Shown here: positions 10,539 through 21,333 of the stretch, piece by piece
Numbering within the stretch: position 1 is the stretch's first letter
How the letters are laid out: each line of letters starts with the position of its first letter
From: Gaeumannomyces sp. JS-464
Taxonomy: Eukaryota; Ascomycota; Sordariomycetes; Magnaporthales; Magnaporthaceae
DNA length: 64,000 nucleotides
Direction of reading: 5' to 3'
Assembly: GCA_002197995.1 (NCBI GenBank)
Contig: NGZR01000002.1
Location: forward strand, 4,836,001 to 4,900,000
Translations under genes and position numbers: made by a program
The notes under the pieces: model-generated
Database searches by the model: none
The model's input: only the letters and a program-made list of their open reading frames with translations
What the model was told of the DNA's origin: nothing

Positions 10539-13133
10539 ACACCATCTCCTACCCACGTACTTACCTTCCTACCCACTTACTCTTGGTTGTGGATGATACT
10601 TTCCCTGAGCTTGTCGTATCCTGTTGCCCCGGTCTAGGCTGTAGTTCGGCCATCTCCAGGCTCAGTGAACTGACTCTTGCCCCGACCCTATCCCTTTGTT
10701 TTCTTTCCTCCTTCGTTTACTTTTCTGTTTTGCCCCCGAGTCCCTCTAAAGTCCCATGGAGCAGACATGGCCATCATAACAGCCGATTCCAGGACTCATC
10801 AGCAAATCACGGGCGACACGAACTCGACACTTTACGCCACAGGTTTTGACGCGGCAGGTAAGTTCAAAACGACCGGGTCTGTTTATATCGGCGGCAACAA
10901 AGACCTCTGCTTCGGCAACCGAAAATACAACCTGCAAGGGCTTCGAACGAGGCATCCGACTCGCTCCAGTATCGTGATTGTCACACCGCCGTAAACACTT
11001 CGACCCGGACACATCGCATCGACCTTGAATTCCTCCGCAAGGAATGGAACTGGGAGGTCTCTGCAAGCACTAGGAGAGAGTGCTTGCTCTCCTCGCCTAT
11101 CAGGCGATCAACAGCTTCCTATGATATGTCTTCAATGCCCCCAACTTCTCTTTCTTTCTTATCTTACTATCTTCTCGGTTATTGTATTAGCATTTCTCGT
11201 TGCGGCGATGTTTCGACTAGCTCTAGATGGAGTGTTCTGGCGTTTGCGTTGACTGGGGATATCACCCACGGGTGAGGAACGTTTCTTCCTGCCTAGGAGG
11301 TGAAGTAAATCTTGGGCGTTCTGGTTCTCTTTGGTGGATGGGACGGGTGGGCTCGCTGCGAGAGGCCTTTGGTTGACGGCGGCGGTCGGCTACGCCACGC
11401 GCTTGGCGACGGCCGGACCAGCTTGGCGTTTGGCGGGGAACGTCAGAATGGAACTAATCCCATTCTAACCTCTTGCCAGGCAAAGTGAGTCTGTCGAAAG
11501 AATTGTGACGAGATAGTTGATGGGTACCTATCTACCTACTTGAATTGGTAGCGTTATCTAGGGTTTCACTCATGTTGCAGCATCATTTGCGCTGCTACCT
11601 AGGATGCTCACCTCCATAACCTCTGAAGTTTTACGAATACGTGGTCGACATAGTTTGCGGGGCGGTGTCCAACTCTGATTGTCCCCAAGCGACCGAGGGT
11701 AGGTAGGTAGCCAGTTGCCGCTAGGGAAGTGCCGAAAAGACCAGCCGGCAGGTATTTACTGCAACGTCACGGGCTGTTTTGACAAAACCGAGAGACTGGT
11801 TTACAATGGAGATGGGTCTTGGTGAGGCTCGAGAGCACACGGCAGGCACTCAACTGACGTTATCTCTAAAAATGGGCATATCCATCCTTCTTACGAGTCA
11901 GCAAGGACCAGGGGTAAAGCGCACGTATGCAGATCGTCGAAAGATTTGGTCAAGGCAGTTCCGATGGCTCCGGCAGGCCCTTTTCTGAGATGGTGGGATC
12001 TCGACTACAGGTACCTGGGCTGGCCTATTATCCGGCAGTCGCACGTGTCCTCAGGGGGCGACCCTGTGGATACAGCCAACGTGTGCCTGAGCAGAGAGGA
12101 ACCGTCGAGTCCGCCAGGGAACGTTTGCCCAGCCGAGGGAACCAGGGGTATTTTCTGAAACCCGTGGTCGAGATGGAGCAATCGCAGAAGCGGACTGGGA
12201 GGCTGGGATTTCCGGTCCAGGGAGGGAGCCGATGTGGGAAGCTCGGGCTGTGGGAAGCTCAAAGCCCTCGCCCCTGTCCCCCGCCTGCACGGGAGAAACC
12301 AAGGTACCCACCCGTTCTGAGCCGCCCGTTTTAGAGCCAGGTGGACTCGTGGACTCGCAGCCAAATTGCCAACCCACGATACCCACCACAGCGAGGCTCC
12401 TGCTCGTGTTGGCCCAAAAGGGAAGAAGCGCCTTCCACCCATCACCTAATTGCTAAGACCCTCGAAACGACCGAGACCCCCAGTCTCCCCAGCCCCAGTG
12501 GGTTTTTTATGTTATTTTATTTTTTCCTCGCCGTGCCCCATGCCCGCCACACCACACCACCTGTTGTGCACTGCACCCTGGCCTGTCGTCCGCAACCCAC
12601 CCGCCTCTTTTCTGGGGACGGACACGACACACGTTCTCTTTGAGTGATCGCAGCATTCTCGCCGTCTCGCCGCCATCCCGCGCACGCCACGCACAAACGC
12701 CGACAGTCGCGCACCCGGAGTCCTCAATTCTCTCGCTCGGCGAGGACTATCGAGCCTGGCCCCCGCCGCATTGCCGCCGTCTGCCGAATTGCAGCTGGCC
12801 CCAGCGCCGCCGCCCGCTTCCACGCTGAAGTTGGCTGCTTCCACACTCGCCCGGCGCGAGCGAGGTGGCTTTTTGCCTAGTCCAGCCCACCAAAGCATCA
12901 ACACCCGGCCTCCGCTCCGGCACTCGAGCGCCGTCGACGGCCTCTCACCGCTCAGCGCCCAGAGCCCACCGCGATCTACCTTCTCTTGCACCTACGGCCA
13001 CCACCCAAACGAGCACACGAACATCTCACGAAGCTCCGTCATTGAGCCTCCCCACCACCCGAACGCGCACAGTCAGGCGACGTAGATCGGCGGCGCGCAT
13101 CGTTGCCGTCGCAACCCCTTCACCACCGCCAAG
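10539..13133. other. 2.6-kb intergenic region upstream of magnesium transporter
   Basis: This gap holds the 3' UTR of the acidic-protein gene and the promoter and leader of the transporter. From about 12450 to 13130 the plus strand is strongly C-rich and A/G-poor, typical of a long fungal 5' leader. Copies of the TAGGTA/TACCTA motif occur near 11526 and 11700. Open frames here lack protein-like composition. I see no supportable gene. Confidence 0.4.
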
Positions 13134-14982
13134 ATGATCGCGGAAAAGTACGCATCCGCTCATCCCGCCCTCGTCTGCGCGCCGCCTTGCCTTGCCCGAC
13201 GGTCTTTTGATCGCGCGTGGCATGGCAGAGAGGGACAACCTGTCACATCGAGAATTGTGTAGTGTGCTAACCTCTTGCTGGAACAGATACATCGGCCTTG
13301 TACTGGCCATGACATCCAGTTTAGCCATAGGTATGCGCGCTCTCCACGGGAGGGCCCCTCGCCCGTCCCCGCCCCTCATGTTCTATTGCGGCTAACACGA
13401 CCCCCGTTTTCGCGGCACCATAGGCATCAGTTTCGTCATCACAAAAAAGGTACGGCGCGCTAAGTCATTCCTCAATATTTATCTAGTGGATTCGCGCACT
13501 TCTCGCACCAGAAGACCGCATGGCTGACCCGCACGCGCTCGCTCTTAGGGGCTACAACAAGCTGAAGAAAGGCACGGGTTCGAGGGCGATGGATTTGTCT
13601 ACTTGAAGAACCCCTTATGGTGGGCTGGCATCGGCACACGTAAGAAGCCCTCGGTGGTGGTGGGAAGCATCAGACGGGAGCCGAGGCGTCTCTTTTTCGT
13701 GCTGACTTTTTCTTGCGCGCCATCTCGGTAGTGGTTCTGGGTGAGGTCTGCAATTTTGCCGCATACGCCTTCGCACCCGCCATCCTCGTCACGCCGCTAG
13801 GCGCCCTCTCGGTGCTGATAGGCGCCATCCTCGGCTCCTATTTCTTGAACGAGCTTCTGGGTACCCTGGGCAAACTCGGCAGCGCGATATGCCTCATCGG
13901 CGCCGTCATCATCGTCCTCCATGCGCCCCCAGATGAGCCCATCACGACCATTGACGAGATTCTGCATTTTGCCCTCCAACCCGGTTCGTAATGCACTGCA
14001 GTCGCTCTGTTACCGTCACGCATCGGCTGCCCCTTGTACCCCTGCTCTCATCATTCATCCTCCATCACTGGGAAGCCCCAAGTCCGCGCCATGCTAACAG
14101 AACGCGCCGGTATAGGCTTCCTGCTCTACGTGACACTCGTCACAATCTACGCCACGGTCATGATTTACTGGGTGGCACCCAAGCATGGAAAGAAGAACCC
14201 GCTGATCTATCTGTCCATCTGCTCTCTCGTCGGCTCCGTCTCGGTCATGTCGGTCAAGGCATTCGGCACAGCGCTGAAGCTGACCTTCGCTGGCAGCAAC
14301 CAATTCACACACCCGTCGACCTATGTCTTCATGATTATCACGGTTGTTTGCATTCTAGTGCAGATGAACTATTTCAACAAGGCTCTCAGCCAGTTCCCTA
14401 CCAACATGTGAGTATAGAGCGAGCATACGCCCCCTTACGCAAATCTGGTTGAACATTTACTGACACGAGCGGTCTAGCGTCAACCCCTTGTACTATGTTA
14501 CCTTTACCACCGCAACCCTTTGCGCATCCTCAATCCTCTTCAGCGGGTTCAACACGACGGACCCGGTTAGCACGCTGTCGCTACTCTGCGGCTTCCTGGT
14601 GACCTTCACCGGAGTTTACTTGTTGAACCTCTCGCGGACCGACCCGACCGGCATGCGCCTGGTCAGCGGGCAGGGGGGTGCCGACGCAACCGGCACCGAC
14701 ATGGTTTCTAGCATCCAGACGCGGATGAGCATGGAGGCCCGGCGTAGCACTGGTCACCACCGGATGAGCATCGGCAGCAACGCAGCGGACCGACAGGGGC
14801 TTATCCGCGCCTATGACGAGGAGGAGGCTGCTGGGTTTGGCCTCACAGACCTCGCCGATGATAGCGACGACGATGAAGGCCCCGCTCCCCGCCGAACCAA
14901 CGGATCCGCCAACGGGAAGCCCGCCCCCAAGCGCTACGACGAATCGATAGAACTGCAGAACAGGAGATCCTCGGAGAGGTAG
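13134..14982 (+). CDS. NIPA-type magnesium transporter (DUF803), multi-pass membrane protein
   Basis: Seven exons join in frame to 407 residues: 13134-13147, 13287-13330, 13424-13449, 13549-13639, 13732-13983, 14116-14407 and 14478-14982. The N-terminus MIAEKYIGLVLAMTSSLAIG is followed by SFVITKKGLQ, the conserved first two helices of NIPA/DUF803 proteins. Next come KNPLWWAGIGT, the block LVLGEVCNFAAYAFAPA, TPLGALSVLIGAILGSYFLNE, and further hydrophobic helices through SILFSGFNTTDP and LCGFLVTFTGVYLLNLSRTD, about nine membrane segments in all. The last 100 residues are hydrophilic and acidic, presumably a cytosolic tail. By family it moves Mg2+ across the plasma or endosomal membrane. Exons 1 and 3 are only 14 and 26 nt, and one donor is GTTCGT. 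All junctions keep phase, so the model is well constrained. Confidence 0.92.
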
Positions 14983-16270
14983 CGGCGGGCCCTACCCAAC
15001 GGGTCCTGGTGCATGTCAAGGCGTTTGGGTTTGCTCCTGCATTGGGTCTTGTTACCTCGACCAGTTCCAGCAACAACATGTTGTCCTGCCTTGCTTTGGT
15101 CCAGCATAGATCACGTCGCGTCACCAGCGTACACGACACTGGCGACTTGTACATGTACATAGATCGCATTGCGCAGTCGCATGGTTGATTTTGGAGGGGA
15201 CCGGGCGGATTACAGTGGCAGCTCTTTGCTGAACTATCACGGATTGTACCATCCTATCCTATTCCTGGGGTTTTCTTCTGCATTTCCCCCGCTTTTTTCT
15301 CTCTCTTTTCTTTGATGTTTTCCTCGACTTATAGGGCGCATTCGTCCTGCTGGGATGGGGTATGATCCGCCCTCCAGTTCTTTCGCACCACGCGTGCTGT
15401 CAACGGCGATTCGCAAGGAGTCATGAGATAAGGCGGCGGATATCGGCGTTTCAGGGGTATGGTGGGACTTTCATGCTTTGTTTTTTCTTCCTTTTTATCT
15501 GTCCGGCCTCCCTCATTCAGGAGATCTCTAGAGATGTGTATGGTCTTTTTCTGGGGCGCCGAGGCGCTGATGCCTCGCTCCTCATCTTGTATTATATAGA
15601 TATGTACTGAAAAGGCGGCAATGACCACTTGGCCAGACTAGGTGCCTAGGCGGGTAAGGTTAAGGGTGGGTAGGTAGGTAGGTAGGTATGTGTTCTAAGA
15701 GGCCATTTTGGAGGGAATTATTATGATCAAATACCCGTCACCATTGACATCGTTGCAAACACATCCCCGTGACCAATATTTAACAACGACTTGTGGTACG
15801 CACTACCACGGGTCAGCAACATACCATCACAGCGTTCTTCAAGACTACGACGGAAATTTAATTCAAATCACAGGAACCAAAACATCGGTTCCGGACGAGG
15901 TTCCTATCAGGTCCATGCCGGGATTGGATACGACCCCACAATATACAGGACACTTCACCATTGAACAAAAGGAGCCTACGTTTTTTATCCGGTGTCGTTT
16001 TTGTTTTTGTTTTTAGCTGCCTTTGCCCTTGTAAGGTTCATATCCCCACTGAGTTCGTTGTGTGCCATGAGATTACAAAAGCCAGCCTGAAGAACCCTGG
16101 AAGCGCAACCTGCTTTCCGTTTCCCGTTCCGTGATCGCAGAATAATGCAGCAAGAGGTGACATAAAAAAAAATAAAAATAAAAAAACCGAGAGAGAGAGA
16201 AAATATTGCTCGATAAACGCCCGAAGAGCTGACCGTTTCGTCATCGTCCATCAAAAATCCCAATCCGCGT
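14983..16270. other. Convergent 3' region between transporter and RPS3
   Basis: Two genes converge here, so the stretch should hold both 3' UTRs. It contains a TAGG microsatellite at 15671-15688, an A-rich tract followed by a GA run at about 16163-16200, and no open frame with coding character. The RPS3 frame extension ends at the right border (16271). Confidence 0.5.
15671..15688. repeat. (TAGG)n microsatellite
   Basis: A short run of the tetranucleotide tagg lies in the convergent intergenic region. It is one of many copies of the TAGGTA/TACCTA-type motif in this window's intergenic DNA. Confidence 0.8.
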
Positions 16271-16510
16271 CTACCAGCCGTCGACAGGGCCGTCGTAGTT
16301 GCCATTGGCCAGACCATCGGTCTCGAAGGCCTCGGAGGCGTAGTCGCCGTTCAGGACAGGGGTGGAGGTGGGGACAGCCATTGGAGGGGTCTGGTACTGC
16401 TGAGACTGGTACACCTCGGCCTGGAACTCCTGATACTGAGCAGGATCCGGGGTGACAACACCGGCGGGCTCGACAGCGGAAGCAGGAATCACACCGACAG
16501 CCGAGTGCTC
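16271..16510 (-). CDS. In-frame 79-codon extension downstream of the RPS3 stop (readthrough or editing candidate)
   Basis: Directly after the RPS3 stop TAG (16513-16511) the same frame continues for 79 sense codons to a second TAG at 16273-16271. The encoded text is Gln/Val/Ala/Pro-rich and ends EAFETDGLANGNYDGPVDGW. Only one of the 79 codons ends in A; C, G and T endings dominate, matching the bias of the adjacent ribosomal gene rather than a random 3' UTR. There is no ATG until about codon 44, so an independent gene is unlikely. No strong GT donor lies in the last part of RPS3 to splice around the stop. It could be reached by readthrough (CAA-UAG-G context), by A-to-I editing of UAG to UGG as known in sexual tissue of Sordariomycetes, or it could reflect a single C-to-T change in this sequence. 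Confidence 0.55.
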   Translation of the reverse strand, partial: EHSAVGVIPASAVEPAGVVTPDPAQYQEFQAEVYQSQQYQTPPMAVPTSTPVLNGDYASEAFETDGLANGNYDGPVDGW

Positions 16511-17486
16511 CTATTGCTCGGCGACGGGCTCCTCCTCCTCTCCGCCAGCCGCCTGCTCAGCTTGCCGCTGAGCCTCGGCCGCGGCCTGGACCTGAGCAGC
16601 CTTGGCGCCATAGTCCTGGCTGATGGGCTGGACGACGGGCTGCTCCTCCTTGGGCTCGAGGATGGTGACGGCGTCGGGCAGCGACTTCTGGGGGCCGGCC
16701 TTGCCCTCGGGGTCGGAGCCGCGCATGATCTTGACTTTGATACCCAGCACACCCTGACGCAGCAGGACGTGGCGGGTGGCGCTGTCGATGAAGTCCTTGG
16801 CGGGCTGGCCCGAGTGGATCATGAAGCCGTCGGTGAACTTCATGGACTTGGCACGGGCGGCACGGAGCTTGCCCGAGACGACAACCTCGCAACCCTTGGC
16901 GCCCGACTCCATGATGAAGCGCAGGACACCGTAGCAGGCACGGCGGACGGCCAGGCCGTTCAGCAGCTTGTAGCGGAGCGACTCGCACTGGGCGACGGCC
17001 GACAGACCGCGGTTCTGGACCTTGGCGGCATACAGCGAGACCGAGTTCTCGGGGAACTTGAAGCGCTTCTGGATGAGCGAGGTGAGCTCGCGGATGCGGC
17101 GGCCCTGCTCGCCGAGGACCTCCTGGGTATGCGTCGCGCGAATAATAATGTCGGTCACGGTCGGCGTAACGCGGACCTCGACGCCCGAGTAGCCCTCCTC
17201 AGCCAGCTCGCGCTGGAAGAACTCGTTCAGCTCGGCATAGAAGACACCGTCCGCGACGAACTTTCTCCGCTTAGAGCTGGGAGGCGGAAGGACGGGCAGG
17301 TCAGTAAATGTCGACTAGCAGCAGAAAATCCAACTCGCCAGTCTCATCCTAATCCATCCGTCTCACTCCGTCGCCCGTCGTCTCCTCATCCTCCTCCTCC
17401 TCCCCCTCTTTGTCTTGCGATCCCGCTCTCGCGGGCGTGGACAGATCGACGGCAGCTACTCACATCTGGGCACCGGGGGTAGCCAT
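16511..17486 (-). CDS. RPS3: 40S ribosomal protein uS3 (RPS3)
   Basis: A 23-nt first exon (17486-17464, MATPGAQ) is joined through a GTGAGT intron to 17276-16511, giving 262 residues; the split codon becomes Ile and continues [12 protein letters not shown]. The protein sits at the mRNA entry channel of the small subunit and has helicase and quality-control roles. The N-terminal KH domain includes [20 protein letters not shown] and [15 protein letters not shown]. The C-terminal uS3 domain contains [46 protein letters not shown] and [10 protein letters not shown]. The tail is Ala/Gln/Glu-rich and ends EEEEPVAEQ. Codon usage avoids A at third positions, as expected for a highly expressed gene. 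The frame remains open after the stop, annotated separately. Confidence 0.97.
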
Positions 17487-18783
17487 CTTGTGTTGTGTGA
17501 GGATATTGGCGGGGGTGGAATTGGCGATGGAAACGGGCTGATGGTGCTGCTGCGTGGTGCAGAGAATCTCCTTCCTTTCGGTTGTCGTTGTTTGATACTG
17601 GAGGGCAAAGGCAAGGCGGCTGGAAACTTTTGCGATTTCCTAGTGGGGGACAAAGCCCTAATCGCTGCCCGCCATCGTTGTGTGGCTCAAACTTGGTGTG
17701 GGGCCGGCTGGGCGGGCTGCAAGCCAGACGCCTGGGGCGTGTGTTCACAGGTGCCTCCCCGCGTCAAAATGAATTGAGGCGCGCTGTCGTTGTGGCACGT
17801 GCACCGTCTTGTCCTCGCCTGGCTTGGTTGGTCTCGGTGCAAAAGCCACCACCGCCTAGGGCGAGCTGGGCGCGGGCAGCTGACATCACTGACGCGGAGC
17901 TCGACAGCTGCACCTGCACCGTGGTGCTGGTGACCCATGGAAGTCAAACCCCACATGGCCGCTTTTCCCATCCCCAGCAAAGAGAGAGAAAGCACACAAT
18001 GCCAGCCTGCATCGATTGAGATTCCCTGTGTTCCATGGGAAAGAGGAAATCAACGCTGCCGCTTCCCCAATGACTTGGTGACTGACGTCTCTTGGATCCC
18101 TTTCATAGCTGGCAGCCTTCGTATTTGTATGCCGCCAACCTCACTTGCCCACCTGGTGCATCGCGTTTGCTGTGCTTGACAAGCCCGCGTGTCATTCGTG
18201 TTGCCAGCTCGTCGTTGCCGCCCGCCGCCGATTTCTCCCATTCATATCACGCCCGGGGCCAAAACCCATGCCCAGAGGCACATACCCCCCGGCACTTTCC
18301 CAGGTACCTCCCCATCAACCTCAATACCTCGCTTACAACAGGTACTTGCGAGGTACCAGTACCGAAGGGCAGGGCTAACCCAACCCACCCACCCGCTGCT
18401 GCCGGTCCCAGTTTCCACACGCGGTCGTCCGTGATGGGGGTCTAAGCCTGTGTCGCCAGCAAGTCCCTTTCTGTGCCAGCTGTGCCGAACACTCTTGTTT
18501 CCGCGCCTCCCGCCCTCTTCGTCTTTAGTTTCGCCTCGATCATCGCGTTATCCGCCGCCGCGTTCTTCGTCATCCTCGTATAAGCCACATCCGGACTGCC
18601 CCGAGTTCCCTCGTCAGAAGCAGAAGGCTGCCTCTATCCTTGAGTCCCTGGCAACTGCAGGCCGCCCACCCAGCAATAGTTGCCCGTGCTCTGCGGCGTT
18701 GCCCAGGCCAGGGGCTGCCCCAGCACGCATCTTGACGACGTATCTCTCCGGGGCTCCAAGGGCATGAGGCTGAGGCTACCATC
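17487..18783. promoter_or_regulatory. Divergent intergenic region between RPS3 and myotubularin gene
   Basis: About 1.3 kb separates the divergent RPS3 and myotubularin starts and must contain both promoters. Near 18440-18600 the plus strand is C/T-rich, fitting a leader for the phosphatase gene. TACCTC/GGTACC-type elements occur near 18300-18360. No ribosomal-protein promoter motif can be named with confidence. Confidence 0.4.
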
Positions 18784-21333
18784 ATGGATGTGAAACAGGT
18801 ACCAGAGCATTGTTGAGCGGCAGCGCCTTGCTCCTTTTATCATGGTCGCAGACTAAGAAGCCTTGTGCGCGGTGCAGACGGTAGAGGGCGTACATGCCAT
18901 CAGCGGAGGGACCCCGACCTTGGGCGTATTGAAACTCACCGACTACCACATCATCTTCTGTGTCCGCCCCCGCCGGACAGCCCCTCGCCGGCCCGGCCAA
19001 GAGAAAACTTCATCTCGTACCCGATCATTAGCCACTGCGCCTTCCGCCCGACCCCGCCCGCCAGCGGCATCCCGTCGTCGATCCGCCTACGCTGCCGCGA
19101 TTTCACCTATGTGACCTTCAACTTTCCCGACGACAAGTCTGCACGTGAGGCCTTCGAGTTCGTCCGCGCCCGCACCTGCAGACTGGGTAGCATCGACAAG
19201 CTCTACGCCTTCACCTACGAACCCGCTAGGCCCGAGCGAGCGGTCAACGGCTGGGCTCTATACGAAGCGCGGGAAGAGTTTCGGCGTCAGGGCATCAGTG
19301 CAAAGTCCAAGGACTTGGGCTGGAGGATCACAAACATAAATAAGGACTACATCTTCTCTCCCACCTACCCGGAGGTCCTCGTGGTGCCGGCCTCCATCTC
19401 GGACAACGTCCTGAAGTACGCAGCCAACCACCGCTCGCGGGCGCGGATACCGGCCCTGACGTATATTCACCCTGTCAATAACTGCGTCATTACCCGAAGC
19501 TCGCAGCCCTGTGTTGGTCTGCGCGGAAATCGCAGCATCCAGGACGAGCGCCTTGTCGGTGCTTGTTTCTCTGCCGCTGTTCCTGACCAAGGCGCAAGCG
19601 CCACCGCCTCAGAACCGAGTCCACCGACGAGCCAGTCTGGTATGCCGTCTGTGACCGTCTCGGAGTCTGGGCTGACGGATACGGAGCCACAAGAGGATGC
19701 GGCCGTCGCTGGCACCGGCATCCCCCTCGAGTTCGATGAGACTACGGGGAAGAGAGTCATCTATGGTGCGACACGCCAAAACCTCATTGTGGATGCCCGG
19801 CCTGCTCTAAACTCATATGCGATGCAGGCCATTGGGCTGGGCTCTGAGAACATGGATTACTACAGATTTGCCAAGAAAGCCTTTCTAAACATCGACAACA
19901 TCCACGTGATGCGCGAATCCCTGAACAAGGTCATCGAGGCGGTCAAGGATGCCGACGTGTCGCCCTTCCCGCCGAATAAGGATCTGTTGGCCAAGAGCGG
20001 CTGGCTCAAGCATATAAACGGCATACTCGAGGGCTCGCACCTCATCGCCAGGCAGGTGGGCATATACCACTCCAACGTCCTGATACACTGCTCGGATGGG
20101 TGGGATCGCACGAGCCAGCTCAGCGCCTTGTCCCAGATCATGCTGGACCCCTACTACAGAACCCTGGATGGTTTCATGGTCCTTGTTGAGAAGGACTGGC
20201 TATCGTTCGGGCACATGTTCCAACAACGATCGGGATTTCTCAACCACGAAAAGTGGTTTGTTGTCCAGAACGATGCCCTAGCGGGCTCTCGGATCGAGCC
20301 TGGCGAGAACGACAATCGTAACGAGGCGCTGGAGAGCGCCATGGCTTCTGCCAAGCGCTTCTTCAAAAAGAACCTGAGCCAGGACAAGGACGACTCGGAT
20401 GGCGAGGTTGGGGACGAGTACACAGCCCGGCAGGCTACGGCACCTATGTCTGAGAACCAGGCAACCCGGCCCAAAGAAATAAGCCCCGTGTTCCACCAGT
20501 TCCTGGAGGCCACGTACCAGCTCGTCCGGCAAAACCCGACGCGGTTCGAGTTCACGGAGCGTTTCCTGCGTCGCCTGCTGTATCATTTGTACTCGTGCCA
20601 ATATGGCACCTTTTTGTACAATAACGAGCGGCAGCGGCGCGAGGCCAAGGTGCAGGAGCGCAGCTCATCCGTCTGGAATTACTTTCTCGCACGGCGCCAG
20701 GAGTTCACAAATCCTTCATACGACCCTGTGGTTGACGACAATGTTCGTGGGAAGGAGCGGCTTCTGTTCCCCGTGCGGGCGAGGTCCGCTGGTGGCACCA
20801 GCTCTACTCTAGGCGGGACGAAGAGATGAACAGCCACCTCGACGAGGCGGCCACGGCGGCCGAAAGGGTGGCGGCCTACCAAGTCGCATCCGGGGACCCC
20901 AGCCCTCAGCCAAGTATAGCGCCGACTTCGCCCAAACCGCCCATGAGTCCGCGGGCAGGACCACCAGGACTCCTACTAGCGGCAGTATGTCTGTGTTAAG
21001 GAAGTTGAAAGCGCGCACTCGGCCCTGACTCCGGAGCCGAGGCCGGCGACACTGATGCGCAGTCCCTCGGCGTCAGCAACCGAGACGAGTACATTCGCAA
21101 CTTTGCAAGACGGCATAAGCAGCCTAAAGCTGGGCGAGAGCTTCAAGGGCGTTCTCGGGGGTCTGGGGGTCACGGGCGATGCTTCTGGCCGCAACGGCGG
21201 CGCGTCCAGCGAGCTGGGAGCTCCAGGTAGCGCGACGTCCCCAGCTGGAACTCCCCGGAATTCCAGTAGCCGGCCGGCATCGGTGCGAAGAGGTAATGGC
21301 GACAGTGGACAGGAGATGGCTGAGCTCTCCTAA
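18784..21333 (+). CDS. YMR1: Myotubularin-family phosphoinositide 3-phosphatase (multiple frame breaks)
   Basis: Exon 1 (18784-18798) encodes MDVKQ. After a 79-nt intron, exon 2 starts at 18878 with TVEGVHAISGG and LKLTDYHIIFC, the PH-GRAM domain. The phosphatase domain includes YPEVLVVPASISDNVL, RSRARIPALTYIHP, DARPALNSYAMQA and the catalytic loop IHCSDGWDRTSQ (CX5R, Cys near 20090), then DPYYRTLDGFMVLVEKDWLSFGH. By family it removes the 3-phosphate of PtdIns3P or PtdIns(3,5)P2 in endosomal traffic. The frame breaks in the CCCCC run at 18967-18971 and again at CCCC 20769-20772, where the expected EVRWWHQLYSRRDEEMN appears one frame over. The tail to about 21333 (GISSLKLGESFKGVLGGLG) wanders through several frames. 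The catalytic core is uninterrupted. Either assembly indels or tail decay explains this. Confidence 0.85.

Noticed and set aside
16505..17482. Long plus-strand open frame (325 codons) across RPS3
   Set aside because: It is the antisense shadow of the highly biased RPS3 coding sequence, rich in Leu/Gly/Ala with no motif.
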